From positions 1 through 16,502 of the forward strand of contig JAFVWD010000177.1 of assembly GCA_017501865.1 (NCBI GenBank): a stretch of DNA of 16,502 nt, read 5' to 3'. A program made the translations under genes and the position numbers. The DNA is from Clostridia bacterium. Its GTDB lineage: Bacteria; Bacillota; Clostridia; Oscillospirales; Acutalibacteraceae. A model generated the notes under the pieces. That model was not told the origin of the DNA and ran no database searches. It worked only from the letters and a program-made list of their open reading frames with translations. Shown piece by piece: positions 6,541 through 13,084 of this stretch; position 1 is the stretch's first letter, and each line of letters starts with the position of its first letter.

Positions 6541-7492
6541 ACCTTCGTTTTATAACGAGTTTAAATGTACTGCCGACAAATGCAGTGACTCCTGCTGTGT
6601 TGGCTGGGAAATAGTTGTTGATGAAAAAACAAAAAACAAATATAAATCGTTCGGAACGGATTTCGGCAGAAAAATATGTGACAGCCTTATTGAGGATGAA
6701 GACGGCGATATATGCTTTAAATTGGATGAAAGAGAAAGGTGTCCGTTTCTGAATTCGGAAAATCTCTGTGATATCATAATAAACTGCGGAGATGAAAGCT
6801 TGTGTGATATATGCAGCGAGCATCCGCGATTTTACAATGAATTTTCTTTTTGCACCGAATGTGGGTTAGGGCTTTGTTGTGAGGAGGTTTGTCGTTTGCT
6901 TCTTGAAGATGAAGCTCCGTTGGAGTTTATAATGTCAGATGATGGGGCAGAAGAAGAGGATGATGAGTTTTATAGAGATTTATATGAAATAAGAGAGTTA
7001 ATTTATGATGTTCTGAAAAACGATTGTCAGTATAATAATAAGCTTGAAAAAATTGTTGAATTGGTAGAAAAGGAATACGGGTGCAGTATAAAAATTGCCG
7101 GATATGATGAAATCTTAAGGCTTTACAAAGAAACAGAGCCCATAAATGAAGAATGGACTCAATATATCAGTTTGCTTGTTGACAATGCTGAAGAATACCT
7201 GAAAAAAGAAAAGCCGTTTGACATAGCGACAAACGGCGGAAATATGTATTCAAAAATACTTGCTTACATAATATTCAGAAATCTCTCTGAGGTTGCCTGT
7301 TACAAAAATGAAGGCTTTTGCGAAACGCTTGCTTTTTGTATAGAAAGTGTAAGGTTTATAAAGCTGTGTGATATAAAAACATTTTGTGAAAAAGGTACTC
7401 TGACAATACGTGACAGAATAAATAACCTGAAAAACTGGTCAAAACAAATTGAATATAGCGATGTCAATAAGGACAAGTTGATTTTTAAATAA
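6527..7492 (+). CDS. FliB-like (flagellin lysine-N-methylase family) cysteine-rich protein
   Basis: The chosen 321-residue product begins at an ATG with AAAAGGAG eight bases upstream, eight codons inside the longest open frame. The N-terminus FKCTADKCSDSCCVGW is the hallmark of the family annotated as flagellin lysine-N-methylase: Cys14, Cys19, Cys23 and Cys24, probably an Fe-S or metal site. More cysteines follow at 72, 81, 93/96 (LCDICSEHPRF), 109/112, 117/118 and 122 (CTECGLGLCCEEVC). An acidic linker (about 137-147) leads to a helical C-terminal half without recognisable motifs. Salmonella FliB methylates surface lysines of flagellin, but no flagellar gene is present here and the family is common in genomes where the target is unknown, so the substrate is open. 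It is somewhat shorter than Salmonella FliB (roughly 400). It overlaps trmO by 14 bases and the opposing HAD gene by 8. Confidence 0.75.
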   Translation: MIEIKPSFYNEFKCTADKCSDSCCVGWEIVVDEKTKNKYKSFGTDFGRKICDSLIEDEDGDICFKLDERERCPFLNSENLCDIIINCGDESLCDICSEHPRFYNEFSFCTECGLGLCCEEVCRLLLEDEAPLEFIMSDDGAEEEDDEFYRDLYEIRELIYDVLKNDCQYNNKLEKIVELVEKEYGCSIKIAGYDEILRLYKETEPINEEWTQYISLLVDNAEEYLKKEKPFDIATNGGNMYSKILAYIIFRNLSEVACYKNEGFCETLAFCIESVRFIKLCDIKTFCEKGTLTIRDRINNLKNWSKQIEYSDVNKDKLIFK

Positions 7493-8156
7493 TCTCAGTT
7501 ATCTCACTCAACGCTCTGACAATGTAATCGGGTTTTACATTGTCAGGGCATTTTTCGTTGTTTTTATTGAACCATATGGTTTTTATTCCGTAGCTGTTAC
7601 CACCGGTAATATCGGCAGACATACTGTCACCTATCAGAATAACATTTTCTTTTTCAGGGTTTCCGAGTTCAGCAAAACAGTAGTCGAAAAATTCACGAGC
7701 AGGCTTACTTATGCCTATATCCTCCGACAAAAATAATTTTTTGAAAAATCTGTCAAAGCCACTAATTGAAAGGCGGTTTTCCTGAACAGCTCTGAAGCCG
7801 TTCGAAACAACATACAAGTCATATTTTCGGCTGAGGTAATTAAGTAAATCCTCTGCTCCGTCAACCTCGTATGCAGAGCTTGCTATTTTGCCTTCGAAAA
7901 GCTCTTCAAATACCGCTCCGTCAGCTTCAATCCCCAATTTACCGAGGATAATATTCCACCGGTTTTCTTTCAGGTATTTTTTGTCGATTTCACCCTGCTC
8001 AAGCCTTTTCCATATGGCAATATTTTCACGGGTGAAGGTGGAGAAGACATCGGGAGTGTAGGGAATGTCATATTCTTCAAAAATTTCAATTATTGCCTGC
8101 TCGGAGCATTTGGCAAAATCTATTAACGTGTTATCAATATCAATTAAAATAATCAT
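7485..8156 (-). CDS. HAD-superfamily phosphatase, YjjG-like (pyrimidine 5'-nucleotidase)
   Basis: A 223-residue cytoplasmic HAD hydrolase with a helical cap. Motif I is DIDNT with nucleophile Asp6 and acid Asp8; motif II is VVSNG (Ser118/Asn119); the conserved lysine is Lys151 in GISKPA; motif III is IGDSMSADI (Asp177, Asp182). The pattern 'V-Q-x-x-R-L-x-x-S-G...F-x-x-x-x-x-S-E-x-I-G-x-x-K-P' and the length fit the YjjG subgroup, house-cleaning nucleotidases that dephosphorylate non-canonical pyrimidine nucleotides; the exact substrate is inferred. The ATG overlaps the upstream secreted-protein stop as ATGA, and I see no clear Shine-Dalgarno sequence, so expression probably depends on translational coupling. 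The 3' end overlaps the convergent FliB-like gene by eight bases and also carries a terminator hairpin for the plus strand (7513-7562). Confidence 0.88.
   Translation of the reverse strand: MIILIDIDNTLIDFAKCSEQAIIEIFEEYDIPYTPDVFSTFTRENIAIWKRLEQGEIDKKYLKENRWNIILGKLGIEADGAVFEELFEGKIASSAYEVDGAEDLLNYLSRKYDLYVVSNGFRAVQENRLSISGFDRFFKKLFLSEDIGISKPAREFFDYCFAELGNPEKENVILIGDSMSADITGGNSYGIKTIWFNKNNEKCPDNVKPDYIVRALSEITEII
7513..7562 (+). terminator. Terminator of trmO and the FliB-like gene, embedded in the HAD gene
   Basis: A hairpin of 15 pairs (7513-7527 with 7535-7549; the inner 12 pairs, arms CTGACAATGTAA and TTACATTGTCAG, are perfect, with one G-T pair further out) has a 7-base loop. It is followed on the plus strand by ATTTTTCGTTGTTTTT. 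It begins 21 bases after the FliB-like stop codon and lies wholly inside the coding sequence of the opposing HAD phosphatase. On the minus strand no U-run follows, so it should act in one direction only. Confidence 0.75.
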
Positions 8157-10000
8157 AATAAAGCAGTGTTGACAACATATTGGAATGAATCAATATCTAT
8201 AGTTTCCTTAGCGGTTCCGTTAGCGGCAAAGCATTCGGTTAACGAGGGTGTTGCGTTGTTGTGAATACAAAGCTCAGTAAAAGCAATGTCCATAACATCG
8301 CACACGCTGTCACCGTTTAAATCACCGTTTACAATAAGTGTGTACTCATCAATTTTTTCATCGCCACGGTAAATCGAAATTATAGTACCCGTACCAAGAA
8401 AATCCTTTTCAGCTAAAGTGACACTTGCAGTTATCTCATATGAAACTTCTTCAGAAATGTTGAGAACATCATCAATTTTTTCACAACAGTTAAACTCTGT
8501 GAAAACGAGCTTTTCGTCTTCGTCAATGGTTGTCTCTTCAACAGGTGTCATATAAATTTTCGGAATTTCTTCAGTCTCAAGAACAATGTCGCAGTTAAGG
8601 CATTTTCTTTGCTTTTCACCAACCTCTGTCTGGGTAGCCTCTTTTATTGTAATCCATTCAGATGGTGCGTGAACATCTTCGGTTTGTGTATAAGATGCTT
8701 TAACCGTGCGGTTAAAGTTAGGTGAATTGAATATTTCACAGGTTATTTTGCAGTCGTTGTACTCCATACCGTAAATCCAATAATAAGAGCCGAAGGAAGC
8801 TACATCAGGTTTAAAAACTTCTGTTTCTTCCATAGTTTCGGGGTCATATCTGAACACAGTATCAGGAGAGTTGTAATAGAGGTGGTGTCCGTCGCAAAGT
8901 AGCTTGGAATAACTACCGGGATAATAAGAGGTTGCTTTAGGTCTCCATGTGTAAGAGAGCTTTTTTAACTCTGTTGATTCGCCTGTTTCGACATCTGTAA
9001 GATGATTCAGGGTTTTATCTGTAGAGTTTATATAATAGAATTCATCGTCTAAAAGTTGAATTGCGGTGGTGATGTTTTTCCAATAATAATCATCATAAGT
9101 TGTGTCTGTAGGGAATGAAAAATAGTCAATATTTCCGTTACCGTCATCGTGTTCCGTTTCTATCATACCTGCAGTAGAACGCAGGAAATTCTCGTGTTTA
9201 ACTCTTCCTGCCATATCCCAAACAGGGTCATCCCAGGTAATATCAACATGGTAAGGAATATCGTTGAGGTAAACAATATTCCATGCGTGGTTGAGGGTAT
9301 CGGAAGAACAGTACATACTTTTCATGCCTATTTTGCCCAGAAGGTAGTCATAGGCAAGAGTGTAACCCATACATACAGCATCTCTCAGAACGAGAACACC
9401 GTAAGCATTGTAAGAGGTCTGAGTTATAGTGCCGTCAAGAAGGCGGTCATAGTCATACTGACAGGTTTCGGCAATACGGTCATGAATAAGAAGTAATTTT
9501 TCAATATCAGAAAGCTTTTCGTTGTCTTTTATTCCTATGAGAATTTTTTCTCCGGCTTCTTCTAATTCGGCATGCATTTTTATATACTCATCCTTTGTGA
9601 AATAAGAGTAGAATACAATACCGGTTATTTTACTGCCTGAATAGTTAATTCCCATACCGGATATTCTGAAAAGCTCAGGGGAGTTGTACCATATAAGCTC
9701 CTGAAGAGCACGTGTGTTTTCATCACTTTTAGGTATATTGAATTTACTTAAGTCGATATTAGCCATGGTAGAAGAATCTCCGTTAACAAGCTTCAACTGC
9801 TCTACCATATACTGATTGAATTCATCAAGATCAAAATACTGTGACAAGTCTACAGTTGATGAAACAGCATTATGTAAGGTAGGGTATTTTATCGCAGATT
9901 GCGGATAGAAAATTTCTGCAGCAAAGGCAAAATTAGTGTTAATAAGTAAAAGAATTGCCGATAATAAAGCTGTTAAAAATTTTTTTAATGTTTTATTCAT
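8153..10000 (-). CDS. Secreted transglutaminase-like protein with C-terminal dockerin
   Basis: A 615-residue exported protein. The signal peptide is residues 1-27 (two lysine-rich turns, hydrophobic core LTALLSAILLL, AFA before the likely cut). Residues about 165-270 form a transglutaminase-like cysteine-protease core with the triad Cys210 (DAVCMGYT), His238 (LNHAW) and Asp253 (HVDITWDDP). Residues about 310-420 hold repeated short beta motifs (DDEFYYIN, GHHLYYNSPD) like surface beta-propeller segments. A small repeat common in gut Firmicutes surface proteins follows (EATQTEVGEKQRKCLNCD, Cys467/Cys470). The tail (558-613) is dockerin-like: the first calcium loop is intact (Asp560, Asn562, Asp564, Asp568, Asp571), while the second (593-604) keeps only the final Asp604. 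Dockerins bind cohesins, so it may attach to a scaffold; no cohesin is in the window. GAGGTGG precedes the ATG. Whether it cleaves or cross-links proteins is not known. Confidence 0.85.
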   Translation of the reverse strand: MNKTLKKFLTALLSAILLLINTNFAFAAEIFYPQSAIKYPTLHNAVSSTVDLSQYFDLDEFNQYMVEQLKLVNGDSSTMANIDLSKFNIPKSDENTRALQELIWYNSPELFRISGMGINYSGSKITGIVFYSYFTKDEYIKMHAELEEAGEKILIGIKDNEKLSDIEKLLLIHDRIAETCQYDYDRLLDGTITQTSYNAYGVLVLRDAVCMGYTLAYDYLLGKIGMKSMYCSSDTLNHAWNIVYLNDIPYHVDITWDDPVWDMAGRVKHENFLRSTAGMIETEHDDGNGNIDYFSFPTDTTYDDYYWKNITTAIQLLDDEFYYINSTDKTLNHLTDVETGESTELKKLSYTWRPKATSYYPGSYSKLLCDGHHLYYNSPDTVFRYDPETMEETEVFKPDVASFGSYYWIYGMEYNDCKITCEIFNSPNFNRTVKASYTQTEDVHAPSEWITIKEATQTEVGEKQRKCLNCDIVLETEEIPKIYMTPVEETTIDEDEKLVFTEFNCCEKIDDVLNISEEVSYEITASVTLAEKDFLGTGTIISIYRGDEKIDEYTLIVNGDLNGDSVCDVMDIAFTELCIHNNATPSLTECFAANGTAKETIDIDSFQYVVNTALL

Positions 10001-10019
10001 AATACCACCTCATATAATT

Positions 10020-10048
10020 ATTATAAAGCAAAATAACAGCTCAATCAA
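10020..10048 (-). promoter_or_regulatory. Sigma-A promoter of the transglutaminase-dockerin/HAD operon
   Basis: On the minus strand TTGATT (10043-10048), a 17-base spacer and a perfect TATAAT (10020-10025). The expected start of transcription is only about ten to fifteen bases before the ATG region, so the leader is very short. Confidence 0.65.
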
Positions 10049-10085
10049 TTCATTATATATATAAAATTAACCGGCTTTATTTATG

Positions 10086-10119
10086 AAAAATAACCATCGG
10101 AAAACCGATGGTTATTTTT
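10086..10119 (-). terminator. Terminator of mrp
   Basis: A perfect 15-bp inverted repeat (10086-10100 with 10105-10119) with a 4-base loop directly abuts the mrp stop codon. The minus-strand product ends GGTTATTTTTC. The plus-strand side also has a T-run, but no plus-strand gene ends here. Confidence 0.85.
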
Positions 10120-10941
10120 TTATAATTTTTCAATTTTATCAGCGAGAACTTCTAACCAATCACCGTCGAAGAGCTCTATTGTACCTGCATCAACTGCCGC
10201 GGCAAGTTTGTTGTTTATAGGCAATTTTGCAACTGTGTCAACGCAGTGTTCTTCTGCGATTTCATCAATGTGACTGTCTCCGAAAATACTGTGTCGTTTT
10301 TTGCAATCAGGACACTCAAAATAAGACATATTTTCTACGAAGCCAAGAACAGGAATATTCATAAGTGAAGCCATCTTAACAGCTTTTTCAACAATCATTC
10401 CGACAAGCTCCTGAGGGGAAGCAACAATAACAATTCCGTCTACAGGAATGCTCTGGAAAACTGTAAGCGGAACGTCACCTGTTCCCGGTGGCATATCAAC
10501 AAACATAAAATCAACATCATTCCATATAACATCTGTCCAGAATTGCTTGACTGTACCTGCAATAACAGGACCTCTCCACACAACAGGATCTGTTTCGTTT
10601 TCAAGTAAAAGATTAACAGACATAACTTCTATACCTGTTTTTGTTGAGCAAGGTAAAATTCCCTGTTCAGTTCCCTGTGCACGTTCTTTTAAGCCAAATG
10701 CCTTCGGTATTGAGGGACCGGTAATATCAGCATCAAGAATAGCAGTGGAAAAACCACGTCTTTTCATAGAAACTGCAAGAAGCGAGGTGATAAGTGATTT
10801 ACCGACACCACCTTTACCGCTGACAACACCAATGACTTTTTTAATTTTTGAAAGCTCATGTGGCTTTTCAATAAGACTCTGCGGTTCTCTTGAAGAACAG
10901 TTCTGACTGCAAGAACTGCAATCGTGTGTACATTCGCTCAT
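10120..10941 (-). CDS. mrp: Mrp/ApbC/NBP35-family P-loop ATPase, Fe-S cluster carrier
   Basis: A 273-residue ParA/MinD-type P-loop protein. Walker A is GKGGVGKS (42-49), with DADITGPS (70-77) and the switch PPGTGDVPLT (151-160). The CPDC pair (Cys210/Cys213) is the conserved CxxC that bridges an Fe-S cluster between subunits in Mrp/ApbC proteins. A short N-terminal cysteine set (Cys4, Cys8, Cys11, Cys15 in CTHDCSSCSQNC) recalls the extra N-terminal cluster of NBP35. The family holds and transfers [4Fe-4S] clusters to apoproteins in the cytoplasm. The start is placed at the second in-frame ATG: AGGAG directly abuts the first ATG (10950), which leaves no spacer, but is nine bases from this one. 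It appears monocistronic, with its own promoter upstream and a terminator directly after the stop. Confidence 0.93.
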   Translation of the reverse strand: MSECTHDCSSCSQNCSSREPQSLIEKPHELSKIKKVIGVVSGKGGVGKSLITSLLAVSMKRRGFSTAILDADITGPSIPKAFGLKERAQGTEQGILPCSTKTGIEVMSVNLLLENETDPVVWRGPVIAGTVKQFWTDVIWNDVDFMFVDMPPGTGDVPLTVFQSIPVDGIVIVASPQELVGMIVEKAVKMASLMNIPVLGFVENMSYFECPDCKKRHSIFGDSHIDEIAEEHCVDTVAKLPINNKLAAAVDAGTIELFDGDWLEVLADKIEKL

Positions 10942-10950
10942 TAAAATCAT

Positions 10951-10955
10951 CTCCT
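10951..10955 (-). promoter_or_regulatory. Ribosome binding site deciding the mrp start
   Basis: AGGAG on the minus strand touches the ATG at 10950 with no spacing and lies nine bases from the ATG at 10941, which favours the latter. Confidence 0.7.
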
Positions 10956-10970
10956 AATAATGTAAAAGGT

Positions 10971-10999
10971 ATAATACCATAATAAAAGAGAAATATCAA
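10971..10999 (-). promoter_or_regulatory. Sigma-A promoter of mrp
   Basis: On the minus strand TTGATA (10994-10999), a 17-base spacer and TATTAT (10971-10976). The rest of the 366-base gap between mrp and rpmH holds the rpmH promoter and leader; I see no further gene with a ribosome binding site and no DnaA-box cluster there. Confidence 0.65.
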
Positions 11000-11155
11000 G
11001 ACAAGCATAAAAGAATTTTCATCTTCACAGCTTCTTTTTGTATTTTGCCCTGTCAGAGCGGGAGTATTATACTATATTGCCGTAAAAACAAGAACATTGT
11101 GCTTTTTGTTTTAAATCTTGTGAAAAAATGAGAAGTTTTTGTGAATGAAAAACTA

Positions 11156-11184
11156 TTGACATTTTGCCTCGATTTTTATATAAT
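11156..11184 (+). promoter_or_regulatory. Consensus sigma-A promoter of the rpmH-rnpA-yidD-yidC-jag cluster
   Basis: TTGACA (11156-11161) and TATAAT (11179-11184) both match consensus with the ideal 17-base spacer, the strongest promoter in the window. It implies high expression, as expected for a ribosomal protein gene. The leader is about 117 bases and starts with a hairpin (CTGTCT 11196-11201 with AGACAG 11214-11219). Confidence 0.9.
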
Positions 11185-11307
11185 GCAATGAGCGACTGTC
11201 TGTGGCTATTAAAAGACAGCGGTTAAATTTGTAAAACAGGTTGTTATTTTACCACTTCTCACACTACTTAAATAATTTACCTGAATAATAGATAGGAGTT
11301 AAATAAA

Positions 11308-11442
11308 ATGAAAAGAACTTACCAGCCTAAAAAAAGACACAGAAAAATGGAGCACGGCTTCCGTAAAAGAATGGCAGACAGAAACGGCCGCAAGGTACTT
11401 GCTCGTCGTAGAAGAAAAGGCAGAAAACAACTCACTTATTAA
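11308..11442 (+). CDS. rpmH: 50S ribosomal protein L34
   Basis: 44 residues beginning MKRTYQPKKRHRKMEHGF, followed by a very basic tail (VLARRRRKGRKQLTY); this is the highly conserved L34, a small protein of the large ribosomal subunit bound to 23S rRNA. The length equals that of the Bacillus protein. AGGAG lies eleven bases ahead of the ATG. It heads the conserved Firmicutes cluster rpmH-rnpA-yidD-yidC-jag, but its usual divergent neighbour dnaA is replaced here by mrp. Confidence 0.98.
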   Translation: MKRTYQPKKRHRKMEHGFRKRMADRNGRKVLARRRRKGRKQLTY

Positions 11443-11483
11443 GTATAAGCTTAAGGGTTAAACCTGAGCCGAGGAGAGAACAA

Positions 11484-11837
11484 GTGTCAGACTTCGTCAC
11501 ACTAAAAACCAATAGCGATTTTCGTCGCTTATATAATAGAGGTAAGGCTGTAACTAATCCTGCGTTGGTAATGTATTATTCTAAAAACCGCGCGGGAATT
11601 TGCCGTATAGGTATAACTACGAGTAAAAAGATTGGCAATGCGGTAGAACGCAACCGTTCAAGGCGGGTTATAAAAGAGGCATTCAGAAATACTTCAAAAA
11701 AGTTTAACGGCGGTTATGACATTGTTTTTGTTGCGCGTAGCAGAACTAAATATCAGAAAAGCACATATATCGCTTCTGTTATGGAAAAAATGTTTTCTCA
11801 GGAGGGTATGCTCTTGAATGAAGAGGGTACTGAATAA
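11484..11837 (+). CDS. rnpA: Ribonuclease P protein component
   Basis: 117 residues, the normal length. RnpA binds the RNase P RNA and helps it trim the 5' leader from precursor tRNAs. Visible family features are the N-terminal LKTNSDFRRLYNRGK, the RIGITTSKKIGNAVERNR stretch (41-58) and the RNR-box helix RNRSRRVIKEAFR (56-68). The start is a GTG with GAGGAG seven bases upstream. Its TAA shares one base with the ATG of yidD (TAATG), so the two are translationally coupled. It follows rpmH by 41 bases without a terminator. Confidence 0.96.
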   Translation: MSDFVTLKTNSDFRRLYNRGKAVTNPALVMYYSKNRAGICRIGITTSKKIGNAVERNRSRRVIKEAFRNTSKKFNGGYDIVFVARSRTKYQKSTYIASVMEKMFSQEGMLLNEEGTE

Positions 11838-12085
11838 TGAAACAAGCGATTTTAAAATTTATTAAGTTTTATCAGAGAAGAATTTCTCCGCTTTTTCCTC
11901 CGAGATGCCGTTTTTATCCGACTTGTTCTCAATATGCAATAGGTGCAATAGAAACTCACGGTGTTTTTAAAGGTTTAATTCTTGCCATTTGTCGTCTTAT
12001 GCGTTGTAATATTCTTTTTCCCGGTGGAGTGGACCCTGTTCCGCCCAAAAAGGAGAAAAAATGTAAATGCAAAGACAGACACTAA
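11837..12085 (+). CDS. yidD: Membrane protein insertion efficiency factor YidD
   Basis: 82 residues with the typical YidD pattern: an amphipathic N-terminus (ILKFIKFYQRRISPLFPPRCRFYPTCSQYA in overlapping parts), three conserved cysteines (CRFYPTCSQYA and MRCNILFPGGVDPVP), and a lysine-cysteine tail (KKCKCK). YidD sits on the inner face of the membrane and improves insertion by YidC, encoded 21 bases downstream. It overlaps the rnpA stop by one base. Confidence 0.95.
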   Translation: MKQAILKFIKFYQRRISPLFPPRCRFYPTCSQYAIGAIETHGVFKGLILAICRLMRCNILFPGGVDPVPPKKEKKCKCKDRH

Positions 12086-12106
12086 GAAGAAAGGACTTAC
12101 ATTATA

Positions 12107-13075
12107 ATGTATGATGCTATCAGAGCGTTTTTTGCGCCTCTTTTAAGTTGGCCGCTTAGCTTTCTTTATGAGTGGACCGGTAGTTATGTTTTAGCAATTT
12201 TCTTATTGACACTTTTTATAAAATTACTGCTTCTTCCTGTTTCAATAAAGCAACAGAAGAATTCTGCAAAGCAGACAAGACTCAATGCAAAGGTAAACAG
12301 AATAAGACAGAAATATGCAAATAATCAGCAAAAAGCACAGCAGGAAATTCAGGAGCTCTACCAACGCGAGGGCTTTGGTGCTGCGAATATGGGTTGTATG
12401 CCTATGATTATTCAGATGCTTGTTATGATTGGTCTTTACGGAGTTATGTATAAACCAATTTCAAGTGTGTTGCGTTTCAGCAGTGAAAAAGTTGAAGCAA
12501 TGAAAAAAGTAATGGCAACAGTACTTGAAGCTTCAGGAGAATCAGGTAAACGCGGTCGCAGTAATGTAAGTATGGATGAAATAAACATACTTAAAAGCTA
12601 CAAAGATTTTTCGGGTGAGCTTACAGAAGCGATAGGTGCAGAGAATTTTGCAGATTTAGCTGAGTTCAGTGAAAAATTCAAATTTTTAGGTCTCGACCTT
12701 TCAGTTACACCGGATAAAGGTGATTTTAACGCATATTGGATTATTCCTATTCTCGCATGTATTACAGCAATGATCTCTTCGATTTATATGTATATGAAGC
12801 AAAGAAAGCAAAATCCTGAAATGGCAAAGAATCCTGCTATGGGTTGTATGACATTTATGTCACCTGCAATGTCACTTATTTTCACATTTATGTTCCCGAC
12901 AGGTGTAGGTGTTTACTGGATTATTTCTAACATACTTTCATTTGTTCAGCAAGTATTGGTTTCAATACTTTACAGTCCGAAGAAGGTTATAGCACAACAG
13001 ATGGTGGACGAAACTGTTGTAAGACGTTCAAAAGAAAACACTACAAAATTACGTGTAGAAAACGAAAAGAAATAA
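12107..13075 (+). CDS. yidC: Membrane protein insertase YidC/Oxa1 (SpoIIIJ-type)
   Basis: A 322-residue polytopic insertase that integrates proteins into the cytoplasmic membrane alone or with Sec. Hydrophobic segments are near 25-45, 95-116, 208-229, 245-263 and 266-288. A cytoplasmic hairpin (about 47-92) rich in Lys, Arg and Gln follows the first core helix. The motif GCMPMIIQM (96-104) and FPTGVGVYWIISN (263-275) are typical. The charged residue in the substrate groove, usually arginine after the first helix, is Lys39 here (LFIKLLLLPVS), conservative but worth noting. Unlike Bacillus SpoIIIJ, I see no lipoprotein signal; the N-terminus starts directly with a short amphipathic stretch. An enlarged, polar loop (about 120-205) lies between core helices 2 and 3. 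The ribosome binding site (AAAGGA) is rather far from the ATG. Confidence 0.95.
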   Translation: MYDAIRAFFAPLLSWPLSFLYEWTGSYVLAIFLLTLFIKLLLLPVSIKQQKNSAKQTRLNAKVNRIRQKYANNQQKAQQEIQELYQREGFGAANMGCMPMIIQMLVMIGLYGVMYKPISSVLRFSSEKVEAMKKVMATVLEASGESGKRGRSNVSMDEINILKSYKDFSGELTEAIGAENFADLAEFSEKFKFLGLDLSVTPDKGDFNAYWIIPILACITAMISSIYMYMKQRKQNPEMAKNPAMGCMTFMSPAMSLIFTFMFPTGVGVYWIISNILSFVQQVLVSILYSPKKVIAQQMVDETVVRRSKENTTKLRVENEKK

Positions 13076-13084
13076 GGTGTTACA

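Noticed and set aside
11045..11073. A second upstream rpmH promoter (TTGCCC-17-TATACT)
   Set aside because: The -35 box is poor, and the consensus promoter about 110 bases downstream is sufficient; the AGTAT/ATACT palindrome here also makes a -10 box appear on both strands.
10951..11307. Possible replication origin between mrp and rpmH
   Set aside because: I found no match to TTATCCACA; the nearest candidate (TGTGGCTAT at 11201-11209) differs at two positions and is single. No dnaA or dnaN is adjacent.
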